DNA of 64,000 bases from Lewinellaceae bacterium (GTDB lineage Bacteria; Bacteroidota; Bacteroidia; Chitinophagales; Saprospiraceae): the NCBI GenBank assembly GCA_020636225.1, contig JACJYI010000003.1, positions 496,001 to 560,000 on the forward strand, written 5' to 3'. The notes beneath the pieces are model-generated. The model worked only from the letters and a program-made list of their open reading frames with translations. It did no database searches and was not told where the DNA came from. The stretch's first letter is position 1, and the number at the start of each line of letters is the position of its first letter. The position numbers and the translations under genes are program-made. Shown piece by piece: positions 17,714-26,740 of the stretch.

Positions 17714-18787
17714 ATGATGACATTCCACGTGCTAAGTCACCTGTTCCAACGAAAACTGGCCTGGCTGATCGGTCCAGTCACCCTGGCCTGCATGGTCACC
17801 TTGGGATCCCTGCAGGCCCAGACGCCGGAGATCATCGACCGGAAGGCCATTCATGTCGCCTTGCCCCACGGACAGGATACCATCGATTTTCTCATCGGCG
17901 ATACTTCCCTGGCGGACCGGAAACCCGTCCTGCTGTTTTGCCAGGGGTCACTGCCCATTCCCCTCTTTGCCATGCTGGACGGTTATGGATTGTATCTCAT
18001 CGGCGGTGGTTTGTCGAACCTTGACCTGGATACCGTGCGACAGGCCTATCATCCCGTGGTGATCTCCATGCCGTATACACCCTTGGTCGCGGACCAGTCT
18101 CACCTGAACGGGGCGTTTTGCTATGTGACCGACCCGGCGGCCTCACGACAATTTGATCCCCGGTATCTGGCTTCGGATACCCTGGACACCTATGTCGACC
18201 GTGCCCTGGCTGTCCTGGACTGGCTGAGGGAGCAACCCTGGGTCGATCCCGATGGATGGGTGGTCGCTGGTCATTCCCAGGGGGCCAAGGTGGCGACCAG
18301 GGTGGCCCGGTCCACACCGTGGATCACCCGACTGGGCCTGTTCTCGCCCAATCCCTATGGCCGGGTGGACCAGTTCATCCGGGAAGCGCGGCTCGACGCC
18401 CAATTGGGGCGGCAATCCTGGGAAACGGTGGATACCCTGATCACCGAGTATGTCCAGCTGAGCCGATTATCATCTGACCCGGCGGTCCGGGCTTCCGATC
18501 CCGGATTGAAAACCCTGTGGTCCTTCTCCGAGCCAATGATCGACGACTGGCTGGACCTGGAGATTCCGATCTATATCGCCTATGGAACAGAAGACAGATC
18601 AGCCGATCTATGTGACCTGGTACCCCTCTTCTTCATCCGGGAAGGCAAGGAGAACCTCACCCTGAAGCGGTACATCCATCGGGAGCACAATTTCTTTCCG
18701 GTCGGTCCGGATGGACGCCCCGATCAGGAGCGACCCGGCTGGCCGGAGGTGATGAATGCCTTTGTGCGTTGGAGCCGGGGGAAGTGA
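17714..18787 (+). CDS. Secreted alpha/beta hydrolase
   Basis: This predicted exported hydrolase has 357 residues. Starting at the ATG at 17714 gives a normal signal peptide ending in GSLQAQ; the longer frame from 17657 adds 19 residues. The nucleophile elbow is GHSQGAK, and the catalytic Asp and His candidates are in YIAYGTEDRSAD and YIHREHNFFP near the C-terminus. That layout fits esterases, lipases and dienelactone-hydrolase-like proteins. It starts about 60 bp after the helicase gene, but a shared function is unlikely. Confidence 0.82.
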   Translation: MMTFHVLSHLFQRKLAWLIGPVTLACMVTLGSLQAQTPEIIDRKAIHVALPHGQDTIDFLIGDTSLADRKPVLLFCQGSLPIPLFAMLDGYGLYLIGGGLSNLDLDTVRQAYHPVVISMPYTPLVADQSHLNGAFCYVTDPAASRQFDPRYLASDTLDTYVDRALAVLDWLREQPWVDPDGWVVAGHSQGAKVATRVARSTPWITRLGLFSPNPYGRVDQFIREARLDAQLGRQSWETVDTLITEYVQLSRLSSDPAVRASDPGLKTLWSFSEPMIDDWLDLEIPIYIAYGTEDRSADLCDLVPLFFIREGKENLTLKRYIHREHNFFPVGPDGRPDQERPGWPEVMNAFVRWSRGK

Positions 18788-18894
18788 ATGGGTTGTCAAC
18801 TTGGAAGGAGAAAAATTCGTTGACATTTTAATAATGAATGTCGATATCGTCCTCATGTGTTTTAATGGAATGGCATGTGGGATCGGTCAATCAG

Positions 18895-20391
18895 TTATTC
18901 CTTGACCACTCGTATTGTCGCCTCTTGAAGTCCATTCGAAATATGCAATAGAAAAACCCCTGGTGGTGCAGGTATTTTATAGGGCAGAACAGATATGTTT
19001 TGATGAGTTTGTACGTCCAGAATTTTTCCATTTGGTGTTTGCAAAGACAATTCTATTCGATGTTGGACCTCATCAAACTGAATGGTAATCTCATCTTTGG
19101 TTGGATTAGGGTAAACAACAATATTCTCTAGAACCGGCTTGTAGATAAACCTGGATTCCGGCAGGCGGTAGACCTTCACAAATCCAGTATCTCGAAAGTC
19201 ACCTGGTGCGCCAATGCCAATGGTTTTATGATCTGGCATGCTGAGTGAATGTCCAAACCAGTCAAACGGCAGTTCTCCATATATATCCTGACCAATTTGC
19301 ATCCACTGACTTCCACTCCATGAAAACATGCGAACAACACCGGCTTGTTTTTTTGTAAGGCTACTTCCAAATGCTCCGTATGCGACTGTATTTGCATCAG
19401 GCATGGATACGCTAAACCCTGTCAAATCTTTAACCTCGCTTCCCATGATATCTTGTCCTTTCTGAACCCATCGATGGTTATACCAGGTAAATACCTGAAT
19501 TCTCCCTGTGTCTTTTCCTGGCGCTTCTATCAAATCAGCTCCTATGGCTATAGTATTCTCATCGGGCATGCTGACTGAAAACCCTAGACGAAACCCAGCA
19601 AATTGACCATCAATATCCTGGCCTTTTTGAATCCAGGCACTGTCGTTCCATTTATAGATCCGCACATGCCCGGCGTTTATTCCATTCCCATTATTCAAGT
19701 AGGCGCCTATAGCTATCGTATTGGGATCTGGCATACAAACTGAGCAACCTGACCGGTCAAAGCTCCCTTCGCCATCAATATCCTGGCCTTTTTGAATCCA
19801 GAATTCTCCATCCCAGGTGAATATGCGTACATGGCCTGATTGTGGACCATTTCCTCCATTCTGATATGCACCGATCGCTATGGTATTGGCATCAGGCATG
19901 CTTACCGAGGAGCCACAGCGGTCACCAGCTGATTCTCCGACAATGGTTTGGCCTTTTTGTTCCCATGATTGGCCATCCCATTCAAAAATTCTGACATGAC
20001 CAGCACGCTTTCCGGGGATGTTACTATTGATCGTCCCAACAGCCAATGTGTTGGCATCGGGCATGTCGATGGACCACCCTGTCCAGTCATGTTCTGATAA
20101 GTCATAGATGTCAGGACCTTTTTGGATCCATTGACCTCCATTGAGGCTGAGGACTCGAACATGTCCTGATAAACCTTTCCCAGAATTGCCATGTGCAGCT
20201 ATGGCGATTGTTTTTTCATCTGGCATGGAGAGTGCCGATCCAGCTGCGTCGCCTAGTGTATCACCATAAATGACTTGACCCACCTGAACTTGGGCTGGCA
20301 GGTTCAACCAGCCAAGGAACAGGAATGCGAGTCCAACAATGTGAATTTTGTTTTTCCTGAGGTCTATGGATGTGGAATAACTCTTGAGCAT
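18895..20391 (-). CDS. Secreted repeat (FG-GAP/propeller-like) protein with T9SS sorting domain
   Basis: This surface or secreted protein has 498 residues. The ATG at 20391 gives an N-terminus with a hydrophobic helix ending in LPAQVQ, a probable signal peptide; the frame upstream to 20514 is not signal-like. Then come about seven or eight repeats of roughly 55 residues, each built around SMPDxxTIAIGA, GHVRIFxWDGxxW and QKGQDIxGE. They probably form a beta-propeller related to integrin-alpha FG-GAP repeats. The last 75 residues (VYPNPTKDEITIQF ... IRVVKE) are a type A Por secretion sorting domain. GC looks lower than in the neighbouring genes. Confidence 0.85.
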   Translation of the reverse strand: MLKSYSTSIDLRKNKIHIVGLAFLFLGWLNLPAQVQVGQVIYGDTLGDAAGSALSMPDEKTIAIAAHGNSGKGLSGHVRVLSLNGGQWIQKGPDIYDLSEHDWTGWSIDMPDANTLAVGTINSNIPGKRAGHVRIFEWDGQSWEQKGQTIVGESAGDRCGSSVSMPDANTIAIGAYQNGGNGPQSGHVRIFTWDGEFWIQKGQDIDGEGSFDRSGCSVCMPDPNTIAIGAYLNNGNGINAGHVRIYKWNDSAWIQKGQDIDGQFAGFRLGFSVSMPDENTIAIGADLIEAPGKDTGRIQVFTWYNHRWVQKGQDIMGSEVKDLTGFSVSMPDANTVAYGAFGSSLTKKQAGVVRMFSWSGSQWMQIGQDIYGELPFDWFGHSLSMPDHKTIGIGAPGDFRDTGFVKVYRLPESRFIYKPVLENIVVYPNPTKDEITIQFDEVQHRIELSLQTPNGKILDVQTHQNISVLPYKIPAPPGVFLLHISNGLQEATIRVVKE

Positions 20392-20594
20392 GTGATTTGT
20401 CGAAATTGAAGGAACAAAAGGCCCTGTGCATCGATTGTCGTCAGGATTGAGTTGAAGTGTCGGTAGTGGAAGTTCAATGTGGCTGGAGCTATTTGTTATT
20501 ATTCTTGAGATCATTTCTGCCTTATGCCCTACAAGATAGGTTACTCATCACAAGTCATTGCATTGGATACAGGATAGTACAGAGAGATGGTGAG

Positions 20595-23297
20595 CTATTC
20601 GATCACAATTTTCCGGACCAGCCGATGGCCGTCCCTGCGCAAGGCAACGAAATACACGCCGGGTGACCATCCCCCTGGTGCGATGGTCATATTGGTCGCT
20701 CCGATGGATTCCCTGAATACGAGGGTACCTGAGAGGGACCGGATCTCCAGTATGCCGGACAAGAATTGAACCGGTAGATCCACATGCAGGATGTCGCTCG
20801 CCGGATTTGGCCATACCCGGCATGCCAGGTCCTGACTATCCTCATGGATGGCGGAGGTTCCACAATCATTGAACTTCGGATCATCCGGCAACAGGCAGTG
20901 GCCGCAGGTGTCCAGCTGATGCGGTCCGTAGGCGATGCCCATGCAATCGGCGATGTCCGGGATCTTCACCGGGTCGATATGGGAGGCGATCACCTCGATG
21001 TCGCCGATCGCGGCGCAGTCCCAGTGATAGATGCCCCCTTCGCAGTCCAGGAATTCCAGCAGCATGGACTGGATCTTCAGGTCAGATGGCAGGGTGATGG
21101 GGGTGCCCTGGTCGCTGAGATCCTGGGCCAGTGTCTGGGAGAAAAGTTCCTGGCTCCAGTCCGGGTCCGCATAGAGGGTCACCCGGCAGGAGTGGACCTG
21201 GAGGTCCCATCCGGCGGGGACATTGTGCAGGACGATCTGGCGTGCCCAGATGGGTACGCGCCATTGCAGGCGCAGCCACTGCTGGTTGGGATCCTCGAAT
21301 TCGGGGGAGAACCAGTGCTTGCCCTTGGAGGTGAAATTCTTCCGGTCGATGGCAAAGCCGGGCGCATTCATGGCACTGCTGGCCGTGATGAGGGCCCCCG
21401 GGGCGAGGTTGGTGAACAACAGCGCCTCCGGGTCCTCCGGCACCGGGATCATGCTATGGCCGTTGTGACAACCCACGCAGGTGACCTGCTGCCCGGGGCA
21501 GCCGTAGTTGAATCCCATGACCTGCGCGGCGCCATCCATGATCCCGCCTCCCGTGCGGGGGATATGATAGCCGGATGCCAGGGAGGAGCGGGCCTGCTCG
21601 AACAGAGGCACGTTGGCCGGAGCGTCAGTTTCCAGTACCCGCCCGTAGGGATCTACCTCGATCTCATTGTAGAGGAGGGGAAAGTCGAGGGCCTCGACCG
21701 AGCCGAACTGCTGGTCCATCAGGGGGGAGGCGAAGAAGCGGACCGACTGGATGTCCCCCACTGCCGGGGCGGAGATGATGGGCACATCCACCGGGGCATT
21801 GAAGTAGATGTTGCGGCAATCGAAGGAGAAGGTGCCTTCCTGCTTGAGGTCGGACAGGCCCGTGGGCGGCAGGAATCCCGCCAACTGGATGATCCCGTCG
21901 GGGATGATCGGTGGTGCGGGCCGGGGCTTGACGAGTTGGGCGTGCAGGTCGGTCATGCCGGGTTGATCCAGCAATGGCTGCACGTTGCTGCCGTCCGCAT
22001 CCATGAGGTAGAGGCCGTAATCCTGATCCGGCGTGGGCGCCCTGGAGAACAGGATGCGCCCATCCTCCAGGACATAGGGCTCGGCAGCGTAGTCGCCGAC
22101 GAGGATACCGTAGCTGGGTGGATTGTCGATGTAATAGTCCAGGTTGCCATAGCCTGTCGTACCGGCGAGGCCCACCGGTTCGGCCCCGGCCCCGCGGAAA
22201 TAGCGTTTGATCCCTCCGAAGCCGGAGCTTTCGGTGCTGTGTTCGATCGGAAACCAGTTGCCGACATAGTGGCCTTCCGGATCAAAGCTCCCACCATAGC
22301 AACTGTTGGCGGAGGTCTCCCGGAAATGGGAGGAGAAGAGCTGCAGGCCGCTGCCGTCCGGATTGATCTCGGTGAGCAGGAAGGAGTTGTTGTTGAACAT
22401 GTAGAGCTCGCCGTCGATCACGCTGTTGAGATCGCTGGTCAGGCCCTGGTGGTAGACCCATCCGCTCGGGTATTGGGTGCTGGCCACGGACTCCATCCCG
22501 TCGTAGGGCCAGTAGAAATTGCGCCACCACCGCGAGAAGACGATCTTACCGGTGAGCGGATCAACGGCCGGTCGGTCGGCCCCGTTCTTCTCCGTGGTGA
22601 TGCGGTGGAGGTTGGTGCCGTCCGGATCGACGACAAACAGGTTGGAGGTCCGGGTGACATTGTACATGGCGATGCCCGGGTAGCGGGTAGAGGAGAACAC
22701 GATCCGGCCGTCGGGCAGCCACGCGGGGTCGGTATCGTCATAGCCGGTCAGTCCATTCTGGGCCAGGGGGTGAAACTGGCTAAGGTCGAGATCCTGATCG
22801 CTGCCCGGTATGCCCGGCAGTCCGGTGACCTGTGTGAGATTGGTGCCATCGATGTCCATGGTATAGATGCGCCAGGCGTCGTGTCCCTGGGAGATCTGGT
22901 TGCCGTTCCCCAATTCGTAGGTCCCGTCCGGCAAGCCGGCGAAGGCGATGCGGGTGGCATCCCAGTTCAATTTGGGTGCGCTGATGTCGATCAGGTGAAG
23001 GCTTTCCGGTTGGGGGTCGGCACCGTTGATGAGGGTGTCGATGGTGCCATCGGGATAGAGGATGCAGAGAAAGGCCGGGGCGGCCACCTGGTATTTGCTG
23101 TAGCCTCCTACACCAGGCAGGGCATTGGCGTCGGCCATGTATACGCTGCCGCAACAGGGGATCTGGCGGGAGACGAACAGGACCGGGTGTTCCAGGGGCG
23201 GCAGGGGGGTGAAGGAGGGGGTCAGAACCAGGCCGAGAACGGCCAGGAGACCAAGGGCATGTATCGTAGCCAGGCGGGAAGGGGAGGGGGTCAGCAT
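20595..23297 (-). CDS. HzsA-related secreted haem protein with propeller and T9SS sorting domain
   Basis: This large exported protein has about 900 residues. The ATG at 23297 gives a signal-like N-terminus (LGLLAVLGLVLTPS); an upstream ATG at 23348 is possible. The first half has TolB/WD40-like blades with repeated YTMDIDGTN, FVVDPDGTNL and YLMDADGSNV motifs and resembles proteins annotated as related to hydrazine synthase subunit A. A single c-type haem motif CVGCH lies near residues 603-607. It is followed by a discoidin-like domain (APGALITASSAMNAPGFAID ... WLRLQWRV) and a C-terminal type A sorting domain (VWPNPASDILHVDL). No hydrazine synthase partners are present, so its reaction is unknown. 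Confidence 0.8.
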   Translation of the reverse strand: MLTPSPSRLATIHALGLLAVLGLVLTPSFTPLPPLEHPVLFVSRQIPCCGSVYMADANALPGVGGYSKYQVAAPAFLCILYPDGTIDTLINGADPQPESLHLIDISAPKLNWDATRIAFAGLPDGTYELGNGNQISQGHDAWRIYTMDIDGTNLTQVTGLPGIPGSDQDLDLSQFHPLAQNGLTGYDDTDPAWLPDGRIVFSSTRYPGIAMYNVTRTSNLFVVDPDGTNLHRITTEKNGADRPAVDPLTGKIVFSRWWRNFYWPYDGMESVASTQYPSGWVYHQGLTSDLNSVIDGELYMFNNNSFLLTEINPDGSGLQLFSSHFRETSANSCYGGSFDPEGHYVGNWFPIEHSTESSGFGGIKRYFRGAGAEPVGLAGTTGYGNLDYYIDNPPSYGILVGDYAAEPYVLEDGRILFSRAPTPDQDYGLYLMDADGSNVQPLLDQPGMTDLHAQLVKPRPAPPIIPDGIIQLAGFLPPTGLSDLKQEGTFSFDCRNIYFNAPVDVPIISAPAVGDIQSVRFFASPLMDQQFGSVEALDFPLLYNEIEVDPYGRVLETDAPANVPLFEQARSSLASGYHIPRTGGGIMDGAAQVMGFNYGCPGQQVTCVGCHNGHSMIPVPEDPEALLFTNLAPGALITASSAMNAPGFAIDRKNFTSKGKHWFSPEFEDPNQQWLRLQWRVPIWARQIVLHNVPAGWDLQVHSCRVTLYADPDWSQELFSQTLAQDLSDQGTPITLPSDLKIQSMLLEFLDCEGGIYHWDCAAIGDIEVIASHIDPVKIPDIADCMGIAYGPHQLDTCGHCLLPDDPKFNDCGTSAIHEDSQDLACRVWPNPASDILHVDLPVQFLSGILEIRSLSGTLVFRESIGATNMTIAPGGWSPGVYFVALRRDGHRLVRKIVIE

Positions 23298-23471
23298 CCG
23301 GTCAGGGTTTTCGCCCTTCAAGATGCGCATTTTCGGGGGGATGGGCAACGATTAGCTAAGCACAGTCGGCTCAGCCTTTCAAATATCTCAAATGTATCTG
23401 ATTCAGACACCCTTTGCAAACAACTAAGTAAGCCGATTGGGCTTAGCGCCTGTTACCTGCTTGCTTTTTAG

Positions 23472-23870
23472 TTAATCAGATAGTCCAGCAGTAAGAAACA
23501 CTACGCTCAGGTATATCCAGGTGCATGTAAAGACCATATGAACTAGCGTTTCGAATTTCTTACCCTTCCAGAGTTGGGATGAGTAGCCAAAAAGTTGAAT
23601 AAGAAGTCTACAAGTCCAGAAAATCCCAAAACCGAGCGATACTTTTTTCCCTAACGATGTTTTTACTAATTCATGTGCTGAGGTCAAGCATAGCAAGCCC
23701 ATTAGGATTACAGTTAAGGCAATAAAAAAGGTATGCACCATCATTACTTGTCTATTGATTAATGACAAAGACTTCAACTCAGCTTTCCAGTTAAAGTACT
23801 TTGGGAAGATGACATGAACAAAACCCAAAGCGATCAAGAGCATTCCTATGATTTTAAAATGTAGTTCCAT
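23472..23870 (-). CDS. Small integral membrane protein, four helices
   Basis: This 132-residue hydrophobic protein has about four membrane helices (from IGMLLIALGFVHVIF to WIYLSVVFLTAGL) and a conserved-looking FPKYFNWKAELKSLSLINRQ segment. I recognise it only as a conserved bacterial membrane protein with no defined role. It overlaps the methyltransferase gene by 17 bp and is the last of four overlapping genes. Like them it is AT-rich compared with the rest of the window. Confidence 0.75.
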   Translation of the reverse strand: MELHFKIIGMLLIALGFVHVIFPKYFNWKAELKSLSLINRQVMMVHTFFIALTVILMGLLCLTSAHELVKTSLGKKVSLGFGIFWTCRLLIQLFGYSSQLWKGKKFETLVHMVFTCTWIYLSVVFLTAGLSD

Positions 23871-24618
23871 TGGATGCTAAGATAAATGTACTAACAAAGG
23901 GAGTGGTTTTCCTTTCTTGAATGATGTTCAGTTTCGCGGATTTAAAAATGTTGATCCAGGTCGTTCTTGAATAAAAATGGAGGAATCCGATTGTATATGC
24001 CAAGAAGTTATAAGTGTCTCTTAAATGTTCTGTTACAAAGATTTTCCCTTCCTGACTTGTCACCCTTGCAAGTTCTTGAAAGAACTGATTTCGTTCCTTT
24101 AGGTTTCTAATTTCATGGGCAGCAAATGTCACACATACTACATTAAATGATCCATCAGGGTAGGGCAATGTGTTGGTTTTGACTTTTAAGGTGTTTGGTT
24201 GCGGTGGGTAAAATTTTCTCGCTCGTTTTATGGAAATTTCTGTGTGATACTTTGGGTCGTAAAAATCACAAATATGTAATTCGGAATCTTTAAACTTATT
24301 TGCTATTAATTGGCTGGTCTCATCAAATCCAGCATTGATATTTAGTATTTTAATTTTGCTGTTTCCTGCTGTTCCGTCAAGCCATGGGAATTCATAGAGT
24401 TTAGAGAGATCATAGATATAGTAAGTCACGAATAATGAAACTAGCGTAGTTAGTAAAATAAAACTTGAAGCGGCTAACGGAATCCAAATCCAGTCTTTGC
24501 TTAAGTATTGAGATGAAAGAAGAAGAATCATTATTCCAATTGCTGCAACTACATAGAAATGCCAGTTAAAGCGCAATACGTTCGACACACCCTGATATGG
24601 ACTTCTTCCTACTGCCAT
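23854..24618 (-). CDS. Membrane-anchored SAM-dependent methyltransferase
   Basis: This 254-residue protein has two N-terminal membrane helices (residues about 18-70) followed by a class I methyltransferase domain. Motif I is degenerate (KILNINAGFDETSQLIANKF). The acidic strand 2 end is CDFYDPKYH, and the later core is FNVVCVTFAAHEIRN. The membrane anchor suggests a lipid or quinone-like substrate, but this is inference. It overlaps the genes on both sides (by 10 and 17 bp), showing a compact operon. Codon and base use are AT-rich, which suggests acquisition from another genome. Confidence 0.75.
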   Translation of the reverse strand: MAVGRSPYQGVSNVLRFNWHFYVVAAIGIMILLLSSQYLSKDWIWIPLAASSFILLTTLVSLFVTYYIYDLSKLYEFPWLDGTAGNSKIKILNINAGFDETSQLIANKFKDSELHICDFYDPKYHTEISIKRARKFYPPQPNTLKVKTNTLPYPDGSFNVVCVTFAAHEIRNLKERNQFFQELARVTSQEGKIFVTEHLRDTYNFLAYTIGFLHFYSRTTWINIFKSAKLNIIQERKTTPFVSTFILASNGTTF

Positions 24619-25346
24619 ATTTCAAGTTTCCCTTTCTTCCAATGATATGGGATATTTCTAACCTCAAAAGCACTAGCGAGTTTCGCTTTGCTGAATTCTG
24701 ACTTGCTCATAAAGTCAAAGCAATAATCCACTACATGAACAGGATCAGGTTTCCAGTTGTTCCGTAATCCTTCGATGATTAGGACGGACTTCTTATGATC
24801 GTTGCAAGTAAATGTGAATGGCATTGGCCCAGCGAATCTTCTAGCTTCTTTCCATGAATCAAAGGGGCTTGATACTGGAAGGACCAAATCCTTTTTCTCT
24901 TTGCTTACGGTGACTTTAAAGTTCGAGAGATTAGATTTTATGGTTTCCAATTGATCATCTTCTGTGATCTCAATATCTGTAGTGGTGTAATTATAGTGAG
25001 TGAATACGTTCCCCAAATACTGCATTTTCTTCTTATCCGTTTCAGACTTTAAGATGAACAAACCCCTGAGATTTTTACCTGCTTGGTTCTGATACCGGAC
25101 AAAGATTCTGTAGCCAATTAAGAAAAAGTCATTACCTAGAATCTTTGGGAATCCCTTGGGTCTTAATGAATTTGTCTGAACCATCGCTACGGCTAAGAAA
25201 GCCCACTCATCTTGAAATATGTCGAGAGTTAGTTTGCTAGGAATGAAACCACTGATTTGCTTCTTTTGTATGGCAAAAGTCAGTACGAGCGAACGCTCAA
25301 AAAACGCCTCGACAGGGAAAGGGTGATTTTTTAAAAAGCTAATCAC
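24609..25346 (-). CDS. DUF2071-like (YqjF-type) protein
   Basis: This 245-residue protein resembles the DUF2071/YqjF family of acetoacetate-decarboxylase-fold proteins. Supporting features are the N-terminal AFFERSLVLTFAIQKKQISGFIPSKLTLD (quoted in part), the strand-rich core with FFLIGYRIFVRY, and the C-terminal AFEVRNIPYHWKKG. The family's reaction is unknown. It overlaps the DoxX-like gene by four bases and the methyltransferase by ten. The start at 25346 fits because the four-base overlap is typical of translational coupling. Confidence 0.65.
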   Translation of the reverse strand: MISFLKNHPFPVEAFFERSLVLTFAIQKKQISGFIPSKLTLDIFQDEWAFLAVAMVQTNSLRPKGFPKILGNDFFLIGYRIFVRYQNQAGKNLRGLFILKSETDKKKMQYLGNVFTHYNYTTTDIEITEDDQLETIKSNLSNFKVTVSKEKKDLVLPVSSPFDSWKEARRFAGPMPFTFTCNDHKKSVLIIEGLRNNWKPDPVHVVDYCFDFMSKSEFSKAKLASAFEVRNIPYHWKKGKLEIWQ

Positions 25347-25780
25347 TGAGTTCCTTTGTTAAGTTTGAATTCATTGTAGTAGATCAGAGCGATGAACATG
25401 ACTGCAAACACACTGTTGTACCTTCCCCAAAGCAACAACTGCGGCACAAATAAAAACTCTAAGATGTTCATTGTTCCAATCACCAACATCTGAGTTATAG
25501 CATTTAGTCTTGATCTATAGTTGCTAAGAATCCAAATCGTCATGACAATTTCCGAAATTCCTATTAGAACTGTTAACAACCTTGAATGTCCAGTTCCTAA
25601 AATTTGCTCTACAATCTGCTGATGTCTTGGCACTAGATTCAAAACTTTGCAAAACAGACCGTTCACCAACCAAACAAGGGCGATAAAGGCTCTAATTGTT
25701 CGATATGGTCTGCTTTGTGTTTTCAAGTTGAGAATAAATATGCGAAATGCAGTGATTGCAGGTAACTTGTATATGTGCAA
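25343..25780 (-). CDS. DoxX-like membrane protein
   Basis: This 145-residue protein has four predicted helices and resembles the DoxX-like family. Features include ALVWLVNGLFCKVLNLVPRH near residues 33-52, the helix VLIGISEIVMTIWIL, and a C-terminal NEFKLNKG tail. It is the first gene of the AT-rich four-gene cassette. A shorter start (for example within the first 25 residues) cannot be excluded. The family is often linked to membrane redox roles, but nothing here fixes a function. Confidence 0.7.
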   Translation of the reverse strand: MHIYKLPAITAFRIFILNLKTQSRPYRTIRAFIALVWLVNGLFCKVLNLVPRHQQIVEQILGTGHSRLLTVLIGISEIVMTIWILSNYRSRLNAITQMLVIGTMNILEFLFVPQLLLWGRYNSVFAVMFIALIYYNEFKLNKGTQ

Positions 25781-26072
25781 CTATTGCCCTTATATCCATA
25801 TATCAAAAGGGCTCCAATCGTGATCTTCTATAGGTAAATATATGAAAACCAAAGCAATAGATCCATCTACAGCCATACAATTGACTATAATTTTCATATC
25901 TTAACATATGCGAATGCATACTATGTGATCAGGTGTTTGACGATGTCTATGCGGGGCGGATCAATGGGAGAGTACGCTTAGTATGAATACAACCATGGTC
26001 AGAATGTCTATCAGTGATCAATGTCCTATCTCCTTGATGGAGAAAGGCAGCAGGGGGTCTCTGGGTTTCAGT
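25781..26072. other. AT-rich intergenic stretch, no gene seen
   Basis: These 292 bp lie between the start of the DoxX-like gene and the stop of the next minus-strand gene. They probably hold the promoter of the four-gene cassette on the minus strand. I see no clear TTG/TAnnTTTG pair, RNA gene or strong hairpin. Confidence 0.4.
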
Positions 26073-26663
26073 TTATTCTTTGTAGGTCATCATTCCATGA
26101 GAGATACCGTGAACGGGTGGATCTAGCTGGAAAGCTACCCCTTCGTCCATGATGAATAATGTATCCTTGATCTCTGAAATGCCAAAGAACAGGTCATCCC
26201 GCAAGATAATCATGGAATCTTCCAGCGAATAGCTTCCATAGAATATGGAAGAATTGACCAGGTCGCGATAAATGGCCTTGAAGGTGTGGTTTTCCCTGAA
26301 GTCAATCTCAATCTCTTTATCCCATGCGTACTCGACTGTAAACAGTACAGGAGGAAGATCTCGGATATAGACATAAGAAAAGGTAAGACTGACGGATAGG
26401 ATCATACACACAACCCAAATGGAAGCGCCTGACAATGTAAAGGGAAGAGACCGTGCTTTTTTTGATGATGGGACAATCATCGCGATGATCGATGATATGA
26501 CAAATGTTGGTAGTGTGAGCAAGACCCCGAAACTCAAGGTATCTGTGATCCATTCATAGAATAGCATGCCAAGGCTCAATGAACTCAAGGCGATAGCGGC
26601 TATCCGAACCGGTTTCAGTGATGGAGGATCCAGCCATTTCGTCATTGACTTAAAAATAGGCAA
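26073..26663 (-). CDS. Hypothetical membrane protein
   Basis: This 196-residue protein has about three N-terminal membrane helices (SLSLGMLFYEWI, VLLTLPTFVISSIIAMIV, IWVVCMILSVSLTFSYVYI). They are followed by a soluble domain of about 95 residues with beta-strand pattern (IDFRENHTFKAIYRDL, SYSLEDSMIILRDDLFFG). The soluble part looks like a lipocalin-like or DUF-type strand domain, but no family is recognised. It lies upstream of no obvious partner, and a terminator separates it from the efflux operon. Confidence 0.65.
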   Translation of the reverse strand: MPIFKSMTKWLDPPSLKPVRIAAIALSSLSLGMLFYEWITDTLSFGVLLTLPTFVISSIIAMIVPSSKKARSLPFTLSGASIWVVCMILSVSLTFSYVYIRDLPPVLFTVEYAWDKEIEIDFRENHTFKAIYRDLVNSSIFYGSYSLEDSMIILRDDLFFGISEIKDTLFIMDEGVAFQLDPPVHGISHGMMTYKE

Positions 26664-26682
26664 TTTGATCGTCGCTTTATAT

Positions 26683-26716
26683 AAAAAAAGCCGGCCCCCT
26701 GTCCAGGAGGCCGGCT
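26683..26716 (-). terminator. Intrinsic terminator of the RND/TetR operon
   Basis: On the minus strand an 8-bp stem (AGCCGGCC with GGCCGGCT), reinforced by inner CCTG/CAGG pairing, is followed by seven T residues. It lies about 25 bp past the pump stop codon and is a textbook rho-independent terminator. Confidence 0.9.
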
Positions 26717-26740
26717 TGATGATCGGATGATATCATCCGG

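Noticed and set aside
20784..23471. 895-residue plus-strand open frame opposite the HzsA-related gene
   Set aside because: It is a long antisense frame caused by high GC. The minus-strand protein has a signal peptide, haem motif and sorting domain, whereas this one has none.
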